Assembly: GCF_046233715.1 (NCBI RefSeq)
Contig: NZ_JBJNRJ010000003.1
Coordinates: 143,414 to 207,413, forward strand
From: Trujillonella humicola
Lineage (GTDB): Bacteria > Actinomycetota > Actinomycetes > Mycobacteriales > Geodermatophilaceae
Direction: 5' to 3'
Length of the DNA: 64,000 nt
The translations under genes and the position numbers were made by a program. The notes beneath the pieces are model-generated. The model was given only the letters and a program-made list of their open reading frames with translations. It was not told the DNA's origin and ran no database searches. This document shows, piece after piece, positions 48,320 to 57,348 of the stretch (position 1 is the first letter of the stretch; each line of letters starts with the position of its first letter).

Positions 48320-50017
48320 CTACCCGCCGAAGACCGCGACGTCGGTGTCGCGCCACCAGTCGGTGAGCGCGGTCAGCCCCTGCGTGCCGCCGCCGGGGAT
48401 CCGCACGACGGCCTCGACGGCGTCCTCGTCCTCGGTCCAGATCAGGACCGCGTCGTTGCGCCGGTCGACGTAGCAGGCGATGCGACCGGAGCCGATGCCC
48501 TCGTCCTCCCACGTGCCGTGCCCCTGCGTCGCGGGGCAGGACGTGCCGGCGGGCTGCTCCTCCAGGTCGACGCGGGCCACGTCGTCGAGGAACACCCGGT
48601 CGGCGGTCGGCTGGTCGGGGTAGAGGAAGAACCGGGAGACGGCCGGCCCGGGCTGGGAGGCGCTGGCGCCGCAGTCGATCGCCGCCACCTCGCCGTCGTC
48701 GGCCGCCGGCGCGGGACGGCAGTCCCCGGCGTCGTAGTCGGGCGGCAGGATCGCCAGCAGGTCGTCGTGCCGGGGCCCGGCCACCGGCGGATCGGGGCGG
48801 TCCAGCGGCGCCTGACCGCCGTCGGTGAGCAGCAGGACGGCGACGAGCGCGGCGACGAGCGCGGCCGCCGTCCAGACCGCCGCCACGGCCGCCCGTCCCG
48901 GGCCACGCCGCCGGCCCGCCGCCGTCGCGCTGCCGCCCGCCGGGGTGCTGCCCGCCGGCGTCGGTCCGGCGCCGGGCGGAGGCGGGACGCTGCCCGCCCG
49001 GGTCGGCTCCGGCTCCGACGCCACCGGCGCCCCGCTCCCGGGCCCGGCCGACGTGCCCGGTGGGCCGCCGGCGGACGGCGGGGCGGACGGCGGGCCGACG
49101 GCCGCCACCGGCGGGAGCACCGTCACCCGCGGGGTGCCCGGCGCGACGCTCGGGATCCGGGCGGTGGACGTCAGCACCCTCCGCGCGGCGGTGGCCATCG
49201 CCCCGGCGGAGGGCCAGCGCTGCGCGGGGTCCTTGGCCAGGCCCTTCGCGATCACCTCGTCCAGGCCGCGGGGGAGCTCCGGTCGCGCTGCGGTCGTCGA
49301 GGGCGGCGCCTCGTTGAGGTGCGCCCACATGAGCGGGGCCAGGCCGGTGACCGGGAACGGCCGGCTCCCGGTCAGGGACTCGTAGAGCACGCAGGCCAGG
49401 GAGTACACGTCGGACCGGGCATCGGCGGGGTGCTCGAGGAAGCGCTCGGGTGCCATGTAGTCGAAGCTGCCGACCGCCGAGCCGGCCCGGGTGAGACTCG
49501 GCTGGCCCGGGTCGGGCATGACCGGCTGCGCGATGCCGAAGTCGACGAGGTAGACGAACTCCTCCTCGTCGTCGTCGGCCTCCTCGGGGCGGGTGCACAC
49601 GAGCACGTTGGACGGCTTGACGTCGCGGTGGACCAGGCCCTCGGCGTGCGCGGAGTCGAGGGCGTGGGCGACCTGCGAGACGATGCCCACCGCCCGGCGC
49701 GGGGCGAGCGGCCCGCGGTCGGCGAGCACCGCCGACAGGTCGGCGCCCCGCACCAGGCGCATGTCGAGGAACAGCCGCCCGTCGATGTCGCCGTAGCGGT
49801 GGATCGGCACGATGTGCGGGTCGTTGAGGCGCGCCGCGGCGTAGGCCTCGCGGCGGAACCGCTCGCGGTAGGCAGAGTCGGCGGCGAGGTCCTCGGCCAG
49901 CACCTTGAGCGCCACCCGGCGCTGGTGGTCGGTGTCGAAGGCCTCGTACACGACCCCCATGCCGCCACGGCCGAGCAGGCCCTCGATCCGGTAGGGACCG
50001 AACTCACGGAACTCCAC
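48320..50017 (-). CDS. transmembrane serine/threonine protein kinase with four-Cys extracellular domain (active, copy 1)
   Basis: A 565-residue PknB-like kinase. Kinase domain about 7-270: LGRGGMGVVYEAF, VALKVL (ATP lysine), HRDVKPSNVL catalytic loop, DFGIAQ, and APERFLEH. A Pro/Gly/Ser linker leads to one membrane helix (about 376-398), then an extracellular domain (about 417-565) with cysteines at domain positions 17, 33, 78 and 99 and the segments QPGP, VFLDD and CPATQGHG. The same domain occurs in the two kinases downstream. GTG start with GGGGAGG. Stop codon is TAG. Convergent with uppS. Confidence 0.92.
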   Translation of the reverse strand: MEFREFGPYRIEGLLGRGGMGVVYEAFDTDHQRRVALKVLAEDLAADSAYRERFRREAYAAARLNDPHIVPIHRYGDIDGRLFLDMRLVRGADLSAVLADRGPLAPRRAVGIVSQVAHALDSAHAEGLVHRDVKPSNVLVCTRPEEADDDEEEFVYLVDFGIAQPVMPDPGQPSLTRAGSAVGSFDYMAPERFLEHPADARSDVYSLACVLYESLTGSRPFPVTGLAPLMWAHLNEAPPSTTAARPELPRGLDEVIAKGLAKDPAQRWPSAGAMATAARRVLTSTARIPSVAPGTPRVTVLPPVAAVGPPSAPPSAGGPPGTSAGPGSGAPVASEPEPTRAGSVPPPPGAGPTPAGSTPAGGSATAAGRRRGPGRAAVAAVWTAAALVAALVAVLLLTDGGQAPLDRPDPPVAGPRHDDLLAILPPDYDAGDCRPAPAADDGEVAAIDCGASASQPGPAVSRFFLYPDQPTADRVFLDDVARVDLEEQPAGTSCPATQGHGTWEDEGIGSGRIACYVDRRNDAVLIWTEDEDAVEAVVRIPGGGTQGLTALTDWWRDTDVAVFGG

Positions 50018-50260
50018 CGTCGACCTCCCCGCCGCCCGCGCAGCCGGACCGTTGCCCGGGCGCGCGGGTCGCCGCGGAATTCTAGGTGCCGGCCGGCCTC
50101 GGCGGGCCCCGGACCTGCGCCGGGAGCCGTTCCGGCGCCGCCCGGTCACCCCCTCGGAGGGTCCGCGCAACGGTTCACCGATGCCGCGGCGGATCCCGTT
50201 GACACGGGAGGCGGGGTCCCCCGACAGTGGCGGCTCCCCGAGCAAGGACGGAACACCCCC
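50018..50260. other. divergent promoter region, no gene seen
   Basis: Some 240 nt between the divergent kinase and FAD/NAD-type genes. It contains a slightly less GC-rich patch near 50080 (GGAATTCTAGGT) that may hold the minus-strand promoter (ACCTAGAATTCC on that strand gives a TAGAAT -10). No RNA or ORF was recognised. Confidence 0.4.
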
Positions 50261-51802
50261 GTGAGCGAGAGCACGATCGCGCCCCAGCACGCCCAGCCGC
50301 CGTCCGGGCCGCCGCAGCCCGGAGACTTGAACGACCAGCTGATCAACACCCACGTCTGGACCGACCAGATGCTGGCCGAGGCCGGCATCCCCATCATCGA
50401 CGTCCCGTTCGTCACCTTCGGGGGCGGCATCGGGTCGTTCGTGACCGTCGACTACCTGCGGATCTGCGGCGTGCCGACCAGCGCCATGCGGGTGCTCACG
50501 CCGCTGAAGACGCCGTGGGAGAGCTACGAGTACCTCACGACCGTGTCGCAGATCCCGCGTGGCGAGCGGCTGCGGTCGGACTCGGCCTCCACCCCGGACA
50601 ACATCTGGGGCTTCCCCAGCTACGCGCTGCGCGAGGGCCCCAAGCAGTGGTGGAACGTCTTCCTCGAGCCGATCTTCAAGCGCTACTACACGCCGAAGGC
50701 CGGGCACGCGTTCACGTCCATGGAGCGGGAGATGTACCGGATCCGGTACCCCGAGATGGTGGTGCACGGCCAGGTCCGCATGGTGCGCCGCCGGGTGGGC
50801 GGCGGCTACTTCACGATCCTCACCCCGCCGGAGGGTGCCGCCGGCACGCGGCGGATCGCCTACCGCAGCCAGTGGGTGCACGTCGCCGTCGGCTACCCGG
50901 GCCTGAAGTTCCTCCCCGACCTGCAGAAGTACCGGCAGGAGCACAACGACTTCTCCAAGGTGGTCAACGCCTACGAGCCGCACGAGCACGTGTACGAGCG
51001 GCTGCACAACCGCCCCGGCACCGTGCTGATCCGCGGGGGCGGCATCGTGGCCTCGCGCGTGCTGCAGCGGCTGATCGACGACCGCGACCAGCGGGGCCTG
51101 CAGACGCAGATCGTGCACCTGTTCCGCACCTACGTGGACAAGGCCCACGGCCCCAGCATCTTCAAGCGCCGCCGCGGCGCCGACGGCTGGGCCTACCAGG
51201 GCTTCAACTACCCGAAGTCGGTGTGGGGCGGCCAGCTCAAGCAGCAGGTCCGCAAGAGCCACGGCGAGGAGCGCGCGAAGCTCTACAAGGAGATGGGCGG
51301 CACCAACACCCCGCTGCGCAACGACTGGCTCGAGCAGCTCGACCGCGGGCGTCGCGAGGGCTGGTACCGCGTGATGATCGGGCAGATCGACAACATGCGG
51401 CCGGTGGGGGACCTCGTCGAGGTCGCGGTGAGCAGCGACCAGGGGCCGCAGCTGGGCACCTTCGACTTCGTCATCGACTGCACCGGCCTCGAGGCCGACA
51501 TCCGCGAGCACCGGGTCCTCGCCGACCTGCTCGACCACTCCGGCGCCGGCCGCAACCCGGTCGGCCGCCTCGACGTCGGCACCAACTTCGAGCTCCTGGG
51601 CACGCAGAACGGCGGCAAGATCTACGCCTCCGGCAGCGCGACTCTCGGCGGCCCGTTCCCCGGGGTCGACACGTTCTTCGGCCTGCAGATCGCCGCACAG
51701 GAGATCGCCGACGACCTCATCAAGCAGGGTTTCGCGCAGAAGCTGGGCCCGGGCCGTTCGACCAGCCAGTGGTGGAAGTGGGTCCGCAACAAGCAGATCT
51801 GA
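50261..51802 (+). CDS. large FAD/NAD(P)-binding oxidoreductase-like protein, function unknown
   Basis: A 513-residue soluble protein. Two dinucleotide-type glycine-rich loops are visible: VTFGGGIGSFVTVDYL (about 46-61) and TVLIRGGGIVASRVLQ (about 252-267). A third flavoprotein-like strand, DFVIDCTGLEAD (about 405-416), resembles the ATG motif of two-dinucleotide-domain flavoproteins. Later comes GKIYASGSATLGGPFPGVDTF. Redox-active cysteine pairs are absent. I recognise the fold but not a characterised family. It is followed by a tetraspan membrane protein and an FHA protein in one operon, flanked by kinases, suggesting a phospho-regulated, membrane-linked redox function. GTG start. Confidence 0.75.
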   Translation: MSESTIAPQHAQPPSGPPQPGDLNDQLINTHVWTDQMLAEAGIPIIDVPFVTFGGGIGSFVTVDYLRICGVPTSAMRVLTPLKTPWESYEYLTTVSQIPRGERLRSDSASTPDNIWGFPSYALREGPKQWWNVFLEPIFKRYYTPKAGHAFTSMEREMYRIRYPEMVVHGQVRMVRRRVGGGYFTILTPPEGAAGTRRIAYRSQWVHVAVGYPGLKFLPDLQKYRQEHNDFSKVVNAYEPHEHVYERLHNRPGTVLIRGGGIVASRVLQRLIDDRDQRGLQTQIVHLFRTYVDKAHGPSIFKRRRGADGWAYQGFNYPKSVWGGQLKQQVRKSHGEERAKLYKEMGGTNTPLRNDWLEQLDRGRREGWYRVMIGQIDNMRPVGDLVEVAVSSDQGPQLGTFDFVIDCTGLEADIREHRVLADLLDHSGAGRNPVGRLDVGTNFELLGTQNGGKIYASGSATLGGPFPGVDTFFGLQIAAQEIADDLIKQGFAQKLGPGRSTSQWWKWVRNKQI

Positions 51803-51856
51803 CCCCTCGCCGCTCCCGACCCGCCACTGCCTGACCTCGACCCGAGAGAGACCTCC

Positions 51857-52291
51857 GTGCTCCCCACCCTGAACGGCCGCATCCAGACCAGGATCTTCCT
51901 GCTGGTCGTGGTCGGCGGCCTCTGGACGCTGATCATCACGCCGATCCTGCCCACCGGCGTGGGCATCGGTGCCTCTTACGCCGCCACCTTCTCCGTCATC
52001 ATCGTGGTCACCGTGCTGGGCGTGCTCTGGGAGCTGCTCTACCACGCCATCCAGCAGTTCCGGTGGGAGAAGGACTGGCCGACCCTGTTCGGCTTCCTCA
52101 CCGGCATCAACGAGGGCCTGCTCGTCTGGTTCTTCTTCGCCGGCGGGCTCGTGTTCTGGCACGACGGGATCCCCGGCCCGGCCTTCGTGATCCACTTCGT
52201 GACGACGTGGATCATCGTGTGGCTGGTCGCCAACGGCCCCATGCGCGTGCCGTTCGTCCACTGGCGGATCAACGGCGGGCGGCTCGTCTGA
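51857..52291 (+). CDS. small tetraspan membrane protein, unknown function
   Basis: A 144-residue integral membrane protein with about four helices: IFLLVVVGGLWTLIITPIL (13-31), YAATFSVIIVVTVLGVLW (41-58), LLVWFFFAGGLVFW (88-101) and FVIHFVTTWIIVWLVAN (109-125). The short cytosolic loop RWEKDWPT and the C-terminal PFVHWRINGGRLV are hydrophilic. No family recognised. The 54-nt gap to the upstream oxidoreductase-like gene and the one-base stop/start overlap with the FHA gene place it in a three-gene operon. Confidence 0.78.
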   Translation: MLPTLNGRIQTRIFLLVVVGGLWTLIITPILPTGVGIGASYAATFSVIIVVTVLGVLWELLYHAIQQFRWEKDWPTLFGFLTGINEGLLVWFFFAGGLVFWHDGIPGPAFVIHFVTTWIIVWLVANGPMRVPFVHWRINGGRLV

Positions 52292-53811
52292 TGGCCTCGC
52301 CCGTCGTCCCGCCCGCCGTCCCCTCCGCTCCTGCCGCCGCGGCTCCCGCGGCGGCCGTCGGCGTGCCGCCGTTCGACCAGGTCGGTGTCGCCGTCACCCC
52401 CGGTGCGGACCTCGTCGTCCGGCTGCCCGGCATCGTGCTCGTCGTGGCCGTCGAGGCCACCGCCGCCCCGGCCCCCGCGCCCAGCGCAGGACTGGGCGGC
52501 TGGGGCGTCAGCCCCTCGGCGCCGGCGGCCGCCCCGGCCGGTGACCGCCGGCTCGGGGAGCTCGTCGGCCTGTGCCGCCGGGTCTCCGCCGCGGGCCGGC
52601 GGGCGCCGGGCCGCCGGCTGCACGAGGAGTTGCGCGCCTGGCTGCCCACCGCGCCGGAGGTGCCGTCCTTCGCCGTGGCCGCCGCGACCGAGGAGGGCCT
52701 GGCGCTGGCGCTGCTGGGGGACGGCGTCGCCGAGGTGCCCGACCTGGGCCTGCGGCTCACCAGCGGGCTGGGGGACACCCCGCTGGCCGACGGCCGGGCC
52801 TACCTGGACCGCCTGGTCGACTGGCCGCCCGCCGCGCTGCGGTTGTCGGCGGGCCCGGCGGGCGACATGGGGCCGCACCCGCTGGCCGACCTCGAGGCCG
52901 GTGCGGTGCCCGGCGCCGCGGCGGTGCTCTCGCCGGCGCCCGTGCCGGCCACGCCGGTGGCGCCGGCTCCGCCGGTCGTCACCGGCGGCACGATGATCGC
53001 CCAGCTGCCGCCGCTCCCGGTCGCCGGCCGCGTCACCACGCCGCCGGTGCCGCCGCCGGCCGCGGCCGCCCCGCCGCCCCCGGCGCAGGAGCACGCGCAC
53101 GCCGGTCACGACCACGCCGGGCACGACCACGAGCACGCGGGCCCGGTCGCCGCGCCGGCCGAGCCCCCGGCGCCGGTCGTCCCCCCGCCGGTGGAGCTGC
53201 CGCCGCCGTCCCGCTCGGTGTCGTTCCTGCAGCCGCCGCCCGCCGACGAGGTCGAGCCGCCGCGCGAGCCGCTCCCGGTGGTCACCGACGAGCAGCCGCC
53301 GGCCGCGCTCGCCCCCCAGGAGGAGGGCGACACCCGGCCCAAGGTCAAGGGCATCCTCTGCAAGAACGGCCACCTCAACGACCCGCGGGTGCTCTTCTGC
53401 GCGCAGTGCGGGATCCGCACCACGCAGCAGACCGCGGTGTTCGTCGAAGGCGTGCGACCGCCGCTGGGGCTGCTGGTGTTCGACAACGGGGCCACGGTGA
53501 GCCTCGATGCCGACTACCTGCTCGGCCGGGAGCCCGAGACCGACGAGCGGGTGCGGGACGGCAGCCACCGGCCGCTGCTGGTGGTCGACCAGACCGGCGG
53601 GGTCAGCCGGCACCACGCGGAGATCCGGCTCGAGGGGTGGGACGTCGTCCTCACCGACATCGGCTCGGCCAACGGCACGCTCTTCGCCCGCCGCGGCGAG
53701 CTGGCCTGGACCTCGCTGATCCCCGGCCAGCCGGTGCAGCTGACCCCGGGCATGACGGTGCGCATGGGCGGGCGGCAGTTCGCCTTCGAGTCGCCGCACG
53801 GCGGCTACTGA
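52291..53811 (+). CDS. FHA domain protein with zinc ribbon and His-rich segment
   Basis: A 506-residue cytosolic adaptor. An alpha/beta N-terminal domain (about 25-210) of unknown type is followed by a Pro/Ala linker containing a His/Asp-rich stretch (about 270-285: HAHAGHDHAGHDHEH), a zinc ribbon with CKNGH and CAQCG (about 357-374), and a C-terminal FHA domain (about 400-505; LLGREPE, SRHHAEIRL, SANGTLF) that should bind phosphothreonine. The conserved FHA Arg, Ser, His and Asn are present. Surrounded by Ser/Thr kinases, it is the natural reader of their phosphorylation. The ATG overlaps the upstream stop by one base. Confidence 0.88.
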   Translation: MASPVVPPAVPSAPAAAAPAAAVGVPPFDQVGVAVTPGADLVVRLPGIVLVVAVEATAAPAPAPSAGLGGWGVSPSAPAAAPAGDRRLGELVGLCRRVSAAGRRAPGRRLHEELRAWLPTAPEVPSFAVAAATEEGLALALLGDGVAEVPDLGLRLTSGLGDTPLADGRAYLDRLVDWPPAALRLSAGPAGDMGPHPLADLEAGAVPGAAAVLSPAPVPATPVAPAPPVVTGGTMIAQLPPLPVAGRVTTPPVPPPAAAAPPPPAQEHAHAGHDHAGHDHEHAGPVAAPAEPPAPVVPPPVELPPPSRSVSFLQPPPADEVEPPREPLPVVTDEQPPAALAPQEEGDTRPKVKGILCKNGHLNDPRVLFCAQCGIRTTQQTAVFVEGVRPPLGLLVFDNGATVSLDADYLLGREPETDERVRDGSHRPLLVVDQTGGVSRHHAEIRLEGWDVVLTDIGSANGTLFARRGELAWTSLIPGQPVQLTPGMTVRMGGRQFAFESPHGGY

Positions 53812-53816
53812 CCCAC

Positions 53817-53863
53817 CACGACGGCGCCCCCGTCCCCGCCGCGGGGACGCGGGCGCCGTCGTG
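53817..53863. terminator. strong hairpin terminator after the FHA gene
   Basis: CACGACGGCGCCC (53817-53829) pairs with 53851-53863; after one C/C mismatch a further 9 bp (CGTCCCCGC with GCGGGGACG) extend the stem. It ends the FHA operon. Confidence 0.75.
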
Positions 53864-54085
53864 CTGTCGGGGGCGGGGACGCGGGTCCCCGGGCCGGTCG
53901 GGCTGCCGGTCGGCCACTCTGCCGGCGTCCTGGGCACCTTGCCTGCGGGGTCCGCCCGGCAACGCCGGGGATCCACCCGCAGAGCGGGCACGCCGGCCCG
54001 CGCGTGCCCGGCCGGGCGGTCCCGGGGACGACGGCCGCGCCCGCCCCCGCAGCGGGGACGGGCGCCGTCGTGGCCGCCGGTGCGG
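53864..54085. other. GC-rich spacer with a second copy of the hairpin
   Basis: No gene seen. At 54028-54071 a second hairpin (ACGACGGC...GCCGTCGT with a 3-nt bulge) closely resembles the one at 53817, suggesting that each convergent gene carries its own related terminator. Confidence 0.5.
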
Positions 54086-56191
54086 TCAGGCCGGGGCCGC
54101 GCCGCTGCTGATGCCGGCCAGTGTCTCGTCCATGTCGCGGTCGCTGTCGGCGGTGCCGGCGTGCACCACGAGGACGGGCGTGAGGTCGTCGGAGGACGTG
54201 ACCGCGGCGCCGGCCGGCGCCACCAGGAGCGAGGGGAGGGCGTCGGCCTCCTCGTCGGGGACCACGAGGACCCCGGCGCGCCGCAGGGAGTCGGCCACGC
54301 CGGCGGCCCGCCGCTCGGCCCGGCGGCCGTCGCCGGCCTGCAGCAGCAGCGGCACCGAGCGGCCCATCGAGGCCTGGGCGGCCAGGCGGAGGGCGGCCCG
54401 GCCGTGGGCGTCGCCGTCCTGGACCACGGAGACGGGGCCGCGCGGGCTGAGCCCGGGCTCCCCGAGCTCGCCGCTGACCACCACGACGGTGCCCTGCAGT
54501 CCCGGGGGCACCGGGGTCTCGCCGGTCGCCCCCTCGGGGAGGCCCCAGCCGCTGCGCACGAGCACCACGTCGGCGTCCGAGCTGGCGGCCAGGTCGGCGA
54601 TCTCGGCCCACGGGTCGTCGCTGAAGCGGGAGGCGACCGAGGACTTGAGCCCCCGGGCCTCCACCTGGCCGGCCAGCTGCCGGAGTTCTCCGGCAGCGGT
54701 CGCCATGAGCATGAGGTCGGCGCCGAGGCCGCTGGCGACCTCGGGCTTGGCCTGGGTGCGCTTGACCACGCGGGTGACGACCACCTGGGCGGGGGTCTCG
54801 CGGCCCACCAGGTCGCAGGCCAGGTCGACCAGGCCGGCGTCCTTCTTCGGGTCCTCCACCACGACGACCACCGTGTAGGCCTCCTCCAACCCCATGGCGG
54901 CGCGTTCGGCGGCGGCGATGTCCCGTTGCAGGACCCGGTCGGGGTAGACCAGGTGCAGCAGCGGCGAGGTCATCACCGTGGTCACCACCGCCATGATCAC
55001 CATCAGCGTGAACATCTGGTCGTCGAGGACCTCGTTCTCCCGGCCGAGGTTGAGGATCACCAGCTCGGTCAGCCCGCGGGTGTTCATCAGGACGGCCAGC
55101 GCGCTGGCCTGGCGCCGGGGCACCCGGTTGGCCCGGGCGGCGGCGAAGGCGCCGATGAACTTGCCGGCGATCGCCACCAGCAGGATCAGGCCCAGCTCCC
55201 CGAGCCCGGCGAGGTCGATGGCGCCGACGTCCACGCCGAGGCCGGTGACCACGAAGAACACCGGGAGCAGCAGCAGCACGCTCACCTGCTCGAGCCGGTC
55301 GATGACCTCGTGGTTGAGCTTCGCGGCGCCCTTGCGCGGCATGATGACGCCGAAGATGAACGCCCCGAAGATGAAGTGGATGCCGATCTCCTCGGTGATC
55401 CACGCGCTGCCGAGGATCCCGATGAGGACGACGGCCAGCATCTCCGGCGTCAGCCGGCCGAACCGCTCGTAGCGCGTCACGAGCTGCTGCAGGAGCGGCT
55501 TGACGACGAGGAACATCACCAGCGCGAAGATGACCGACCACAGCAGGATCAGGAAGACCCCGCTCACCGAGCCGGCGGCGACGACGGCGACGACCACCGC
55601 GAGCAGCGCCCACGCGAGGACGTCGTCCACCGCCGCGCAGGCCAGCGCGAGGACTCCGGTGGGGATCCTGTGCATGCCCCGCTCGGCCAGGATGCGCGCC
55701 AGGACCGGGAACGCCGTGATGGACATCGCCACGCCCATGAACAGCGCGAAGCCGGCGAACCCGATCATCTGGGTCGAGCCGTCGGCCCGGGTGAAGACGT
55801 CGTGCCGGGTGTGCAGCAGCGTCGCCAGCAGCACTCCCAGGGAGAACGGCAGGATGATCGACGCCATCGACACCGAGACGGCGATGCGTTCGCGACCCCG
55901 GATGAAGGACAGGTCGACCTCCAGGCCGACCAGGAACATGAACAGGACCAGGCCGAGCTGGGCGAGCACCTGCAGGTAGGGCCGGACGTCCTCGGGGAAC
56001 AACAACTCGTCCAGGTTGCCCGGGAGGGCCCCCAGCAGGGTCGGGCCGAGCAGGATGCCGGCGATGATCTCGCCCATCACCGCCGGCTGGCCGACCTTCA
56101 CCGCCAGCCGCCCCATGAGCCGGGCCACCACGATGATGACCGCGAGGTCGATGAAGACGTAGGCGGTGATCTCCGCGACGTCGTGGTTCAC
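54086..56191 (-). CDS. CPA2-type cation:proton antiporter with universal-stress-like C-terminus
   Basis: A 701-residue membrane protein. Residues 1-410 form the Na+/H+ exchanger domain of the CPA2 family with about 12 helices: GEIIAGILLGPTLLG (about 40-54), LVLFMFLVGLEVDLSF (about 81-96), FPVLARILAE, the ion-site segment AAVDDVLAWALLA with the Asp pair (about 186-198), GAFIFGVIMPR and MNTRGLTELVIL. Residues about 430-690 form two soluble Rossmann-like USP domains. GTG start. Related proteins couple K+ or Na+ efflux to osmotic or pH signals; the tail probably regulates the transporter. Confidence 0.9.
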   Translation of the reverse strand: MNHDVAEITAYVFIDLAVIIVVARLMGRLAVKVGQPAVMGEIIAGILLGPTLLGALPGNLDELLFPEDVRPYLQVLAQLGLVLFMFLVGLEVDLSFIRGRERIAVSVSMASIILPFSLGVLLATLLHTRHDVFTRADGSTQMIGFAGFALFMGVAMSITAFPVLARILAERGMHRIPTGVLALACAAVDDVLAWALLAVVVAVVAAGSVSGVFLILLWSVIFALVMFLVVKPLLQQLVTRYERFGRLTPEMLAVVLIGILGSAWITEEIGIHFIFGAFIFGVIMPRKGAAKLNHEVIDRLEQVSVLLLLPVFFVVTGLGVDVGAIDLAGLGELGLILLVAIAGKFIGAFAAARANRVPRRQASALAVLMNTRGLTELVILNLGRENEVLDDQMFTLMVIMAVVTTVMTSPLLHLVYPDRVLQRDIAAAERAAMGLEEAYTVVVVVEDPKKDAGLVDLACDLVGRETPAQVVVTRVVKRTQAKPEVASGLGADLMLMATAAGELRQLAGQVEARGLKSSVASRFSDDPWAEIADLAASSDADVVLVRSGWGLPEGATGETPVPPGLQGTVVVVSGELGEPGLSPRGPVSVVQDGDAHGRAALRLAAQASMGRSVPLLLQAGDGRRAERRAAGVADSLRRAGVLVVPDEEADALPSLLVAPAGAAVTSSDDLTPVLVVHAGTADSDRDMDETLAGISSGAAPA

Positions 56192-56460
56192 AGGAGCTCC
56201 GGGTGTGCGGATGGACCCGTGCTGCCGGGTCCAGCAGGGCGGAGGGGACGGTCCTGGGCGGCCGCCGCAGCAGGCGTGCGCCGGGCGGGGATGCTAGCTC
56301 CGGACTCCGCCCCGTGGCGGCTTCCCGCGCGCGCCTGATCGGGCGAACCACCGGGAGCGATCGCCTTCCCGCACGGGCCCGGCGCGGGCACACTGACCCG
56401 CTGCCGCACCGGCGGCGGCCCGGCGTCGTCCGGGAGCACCACAGCTGCAGGAGGTAATGC
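56192..56460. other. divergent promoter region between antiporter and soluble kinase
   Basis: About 270 nt with no recognisable gene. A CACACT hexamer near 56387 and a strong AGGAGGT Shine-Dalgarno sequence just before 56461 serve the plus-strand kinase. Confidence 0.4.
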
Positions 56461-57303
56461 ATGGATGCCGTCGGCCTGGTGGGCGCGGCGCCTGCCACGA
56501 TCGCGGACTACCAGGTGATCCGGGTCCTCGGTGAGGGCAACAACGGGCGCTTCTACCTGGCCCGCCCGCCGGCGCGGCTGGGACTGCCCGACGAGTACGT
56601 CGCGGTCAAGGTCTTCACCGGCAGCCACAGCGAGCAGGCCTACGAGCGCGGGGTGCGGGAGCTGCGCGCCTTCGCCCAGGTCTCCTCGCCGTACCTGGTC
56701 CGCGTCTACGACGCGGTGCTGCAGGACAGCTTCCTGTACGCCATGGAGTACTGCCCGCTGGGTTCGCTGGCCGCGCCCGCACGGCCGCTCAGCCGCGGCG
56801 AGGTGCTGCGCGCGGTCGCGCACGCGGCGCACGCGCTGCACGCCCTGCACGAGGCCGGCCTGACCCACGGTGACCTCAAGCCGGCCAACATCCTCCTCAC
56901 CGAGGAGGGGGGCAAGCTGTCCGACCTCGGCCTGGCCCGCTTCCTCACCCCGGGCGTCACGCTGACCGGCATGGCCAGCGCCGCGTCGGTGGAGTTCCTG
57001 GACCCGGCGCTGCTGCGCGGCGACCGCCCCTCCCGGGCGACCGAGGTCTTCGCGCTCGGCGCCACCCTCCACCGGGCGCTGACCGGCAACGGCCTCTACG
57101 GGGAGCTGCCCGACAGCGAGCCGCTGCTGGCCATCCGCCGGGTGATGAGCGCCGAGCCGGCACTGGCCCCGGGGCTCACGCACGAGGAGGCGGCCCTGGT
57201 GAGCGACTGCCTGGCCCCGGTGGGGCAGCGGCCGGCCACCGCCGAGCAGGTGGCGCAGCGCCTCGACGCGCTGGCCGCCGCCGCCCTGGGCGCCGGCTCC
57301 TGA
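56461..57303 (+). CDS. soluble serine/threonine kinase with variant catalytic motifs
   Basis: A 280-residue kinase with no membrane helix or extra domain. The ATP lysine lies in VAVKVF (about 48), the catalytic loop is THGDLKPANIL (about 136-146; HGD replaces HRD but Asp, Lys and Asn are kept), and the metal motif is SDLGLAR (DLG instead of DFG). The glycine loop LGEGNNGRFYLA is atypical at its third position. It is probably active but regulated differently from RD kinases, since the activation-loop-sensing Arg is lost. A textbook AGGAGGT ribosome-binding site precedes the ATG. Convergent with the pseudokinase. Confidence 0.88.
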   Translation: MDAVGLVGAAPATIADYQVIRVLGEGNNGRFYLARPPARLGLPDEYVAVKVFTGSHSEQAYERGVRELRAFAQVSSPYLVRVYDAVLQDSFLYAMEYCPLGSLAAPARPLSRGEVLRAVAHAAHALHALHEAGLTHGDLKPANILLTEEGGKLSDLGLARFLTPGVTLTGMASAASVEFLDPALLRGDRPSRATEVFALGATLHRALTGNGLYGELPDSEPLLAIRRVMSAEPALAPGLTHEEAALVSDCLAPVGQRPATAEQVAQRLDALAAAALGAGS

Positions 57304-57308
57304 GCGCA

Positions 57309-57342
57309 GCGAGGGCCCCGTCCTCGCGGGCGGGGCCCTCGC
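57309..57342. terminator. terminator between convergent kinase and pseudokinase
   Basis: GCGAGGGCCCCG (57309-57320) pairs perfectly with 57331-57342 across a 10-nt loop. Confidence 0.8.
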
Positions 57343-57348
57343 CGGCGG

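Noticed and set aside
47750..50260. Very long plus-strand open frame running into the FAD/NAD-type gene
   Set aside because: It is out of phase with uppS and antisense to kinase copy 1. Real protein sequence begins at the GTG at 50261.
48320..52261. 1,313-codon open frame on the minus strand extending upstream of kinase copy 1
   Set aside because: Only the part from 50017 downward is kinase-like; the rest is antisense to the FAD/NAD-type operon and reflects lack of stops in GC-rich DNA.
53864..54085. CRISPR-like array suggested by repeated GC-rich hairpins
   Set aside because: Only two imperfect copies of a terminator hairpin with no regular spacers.
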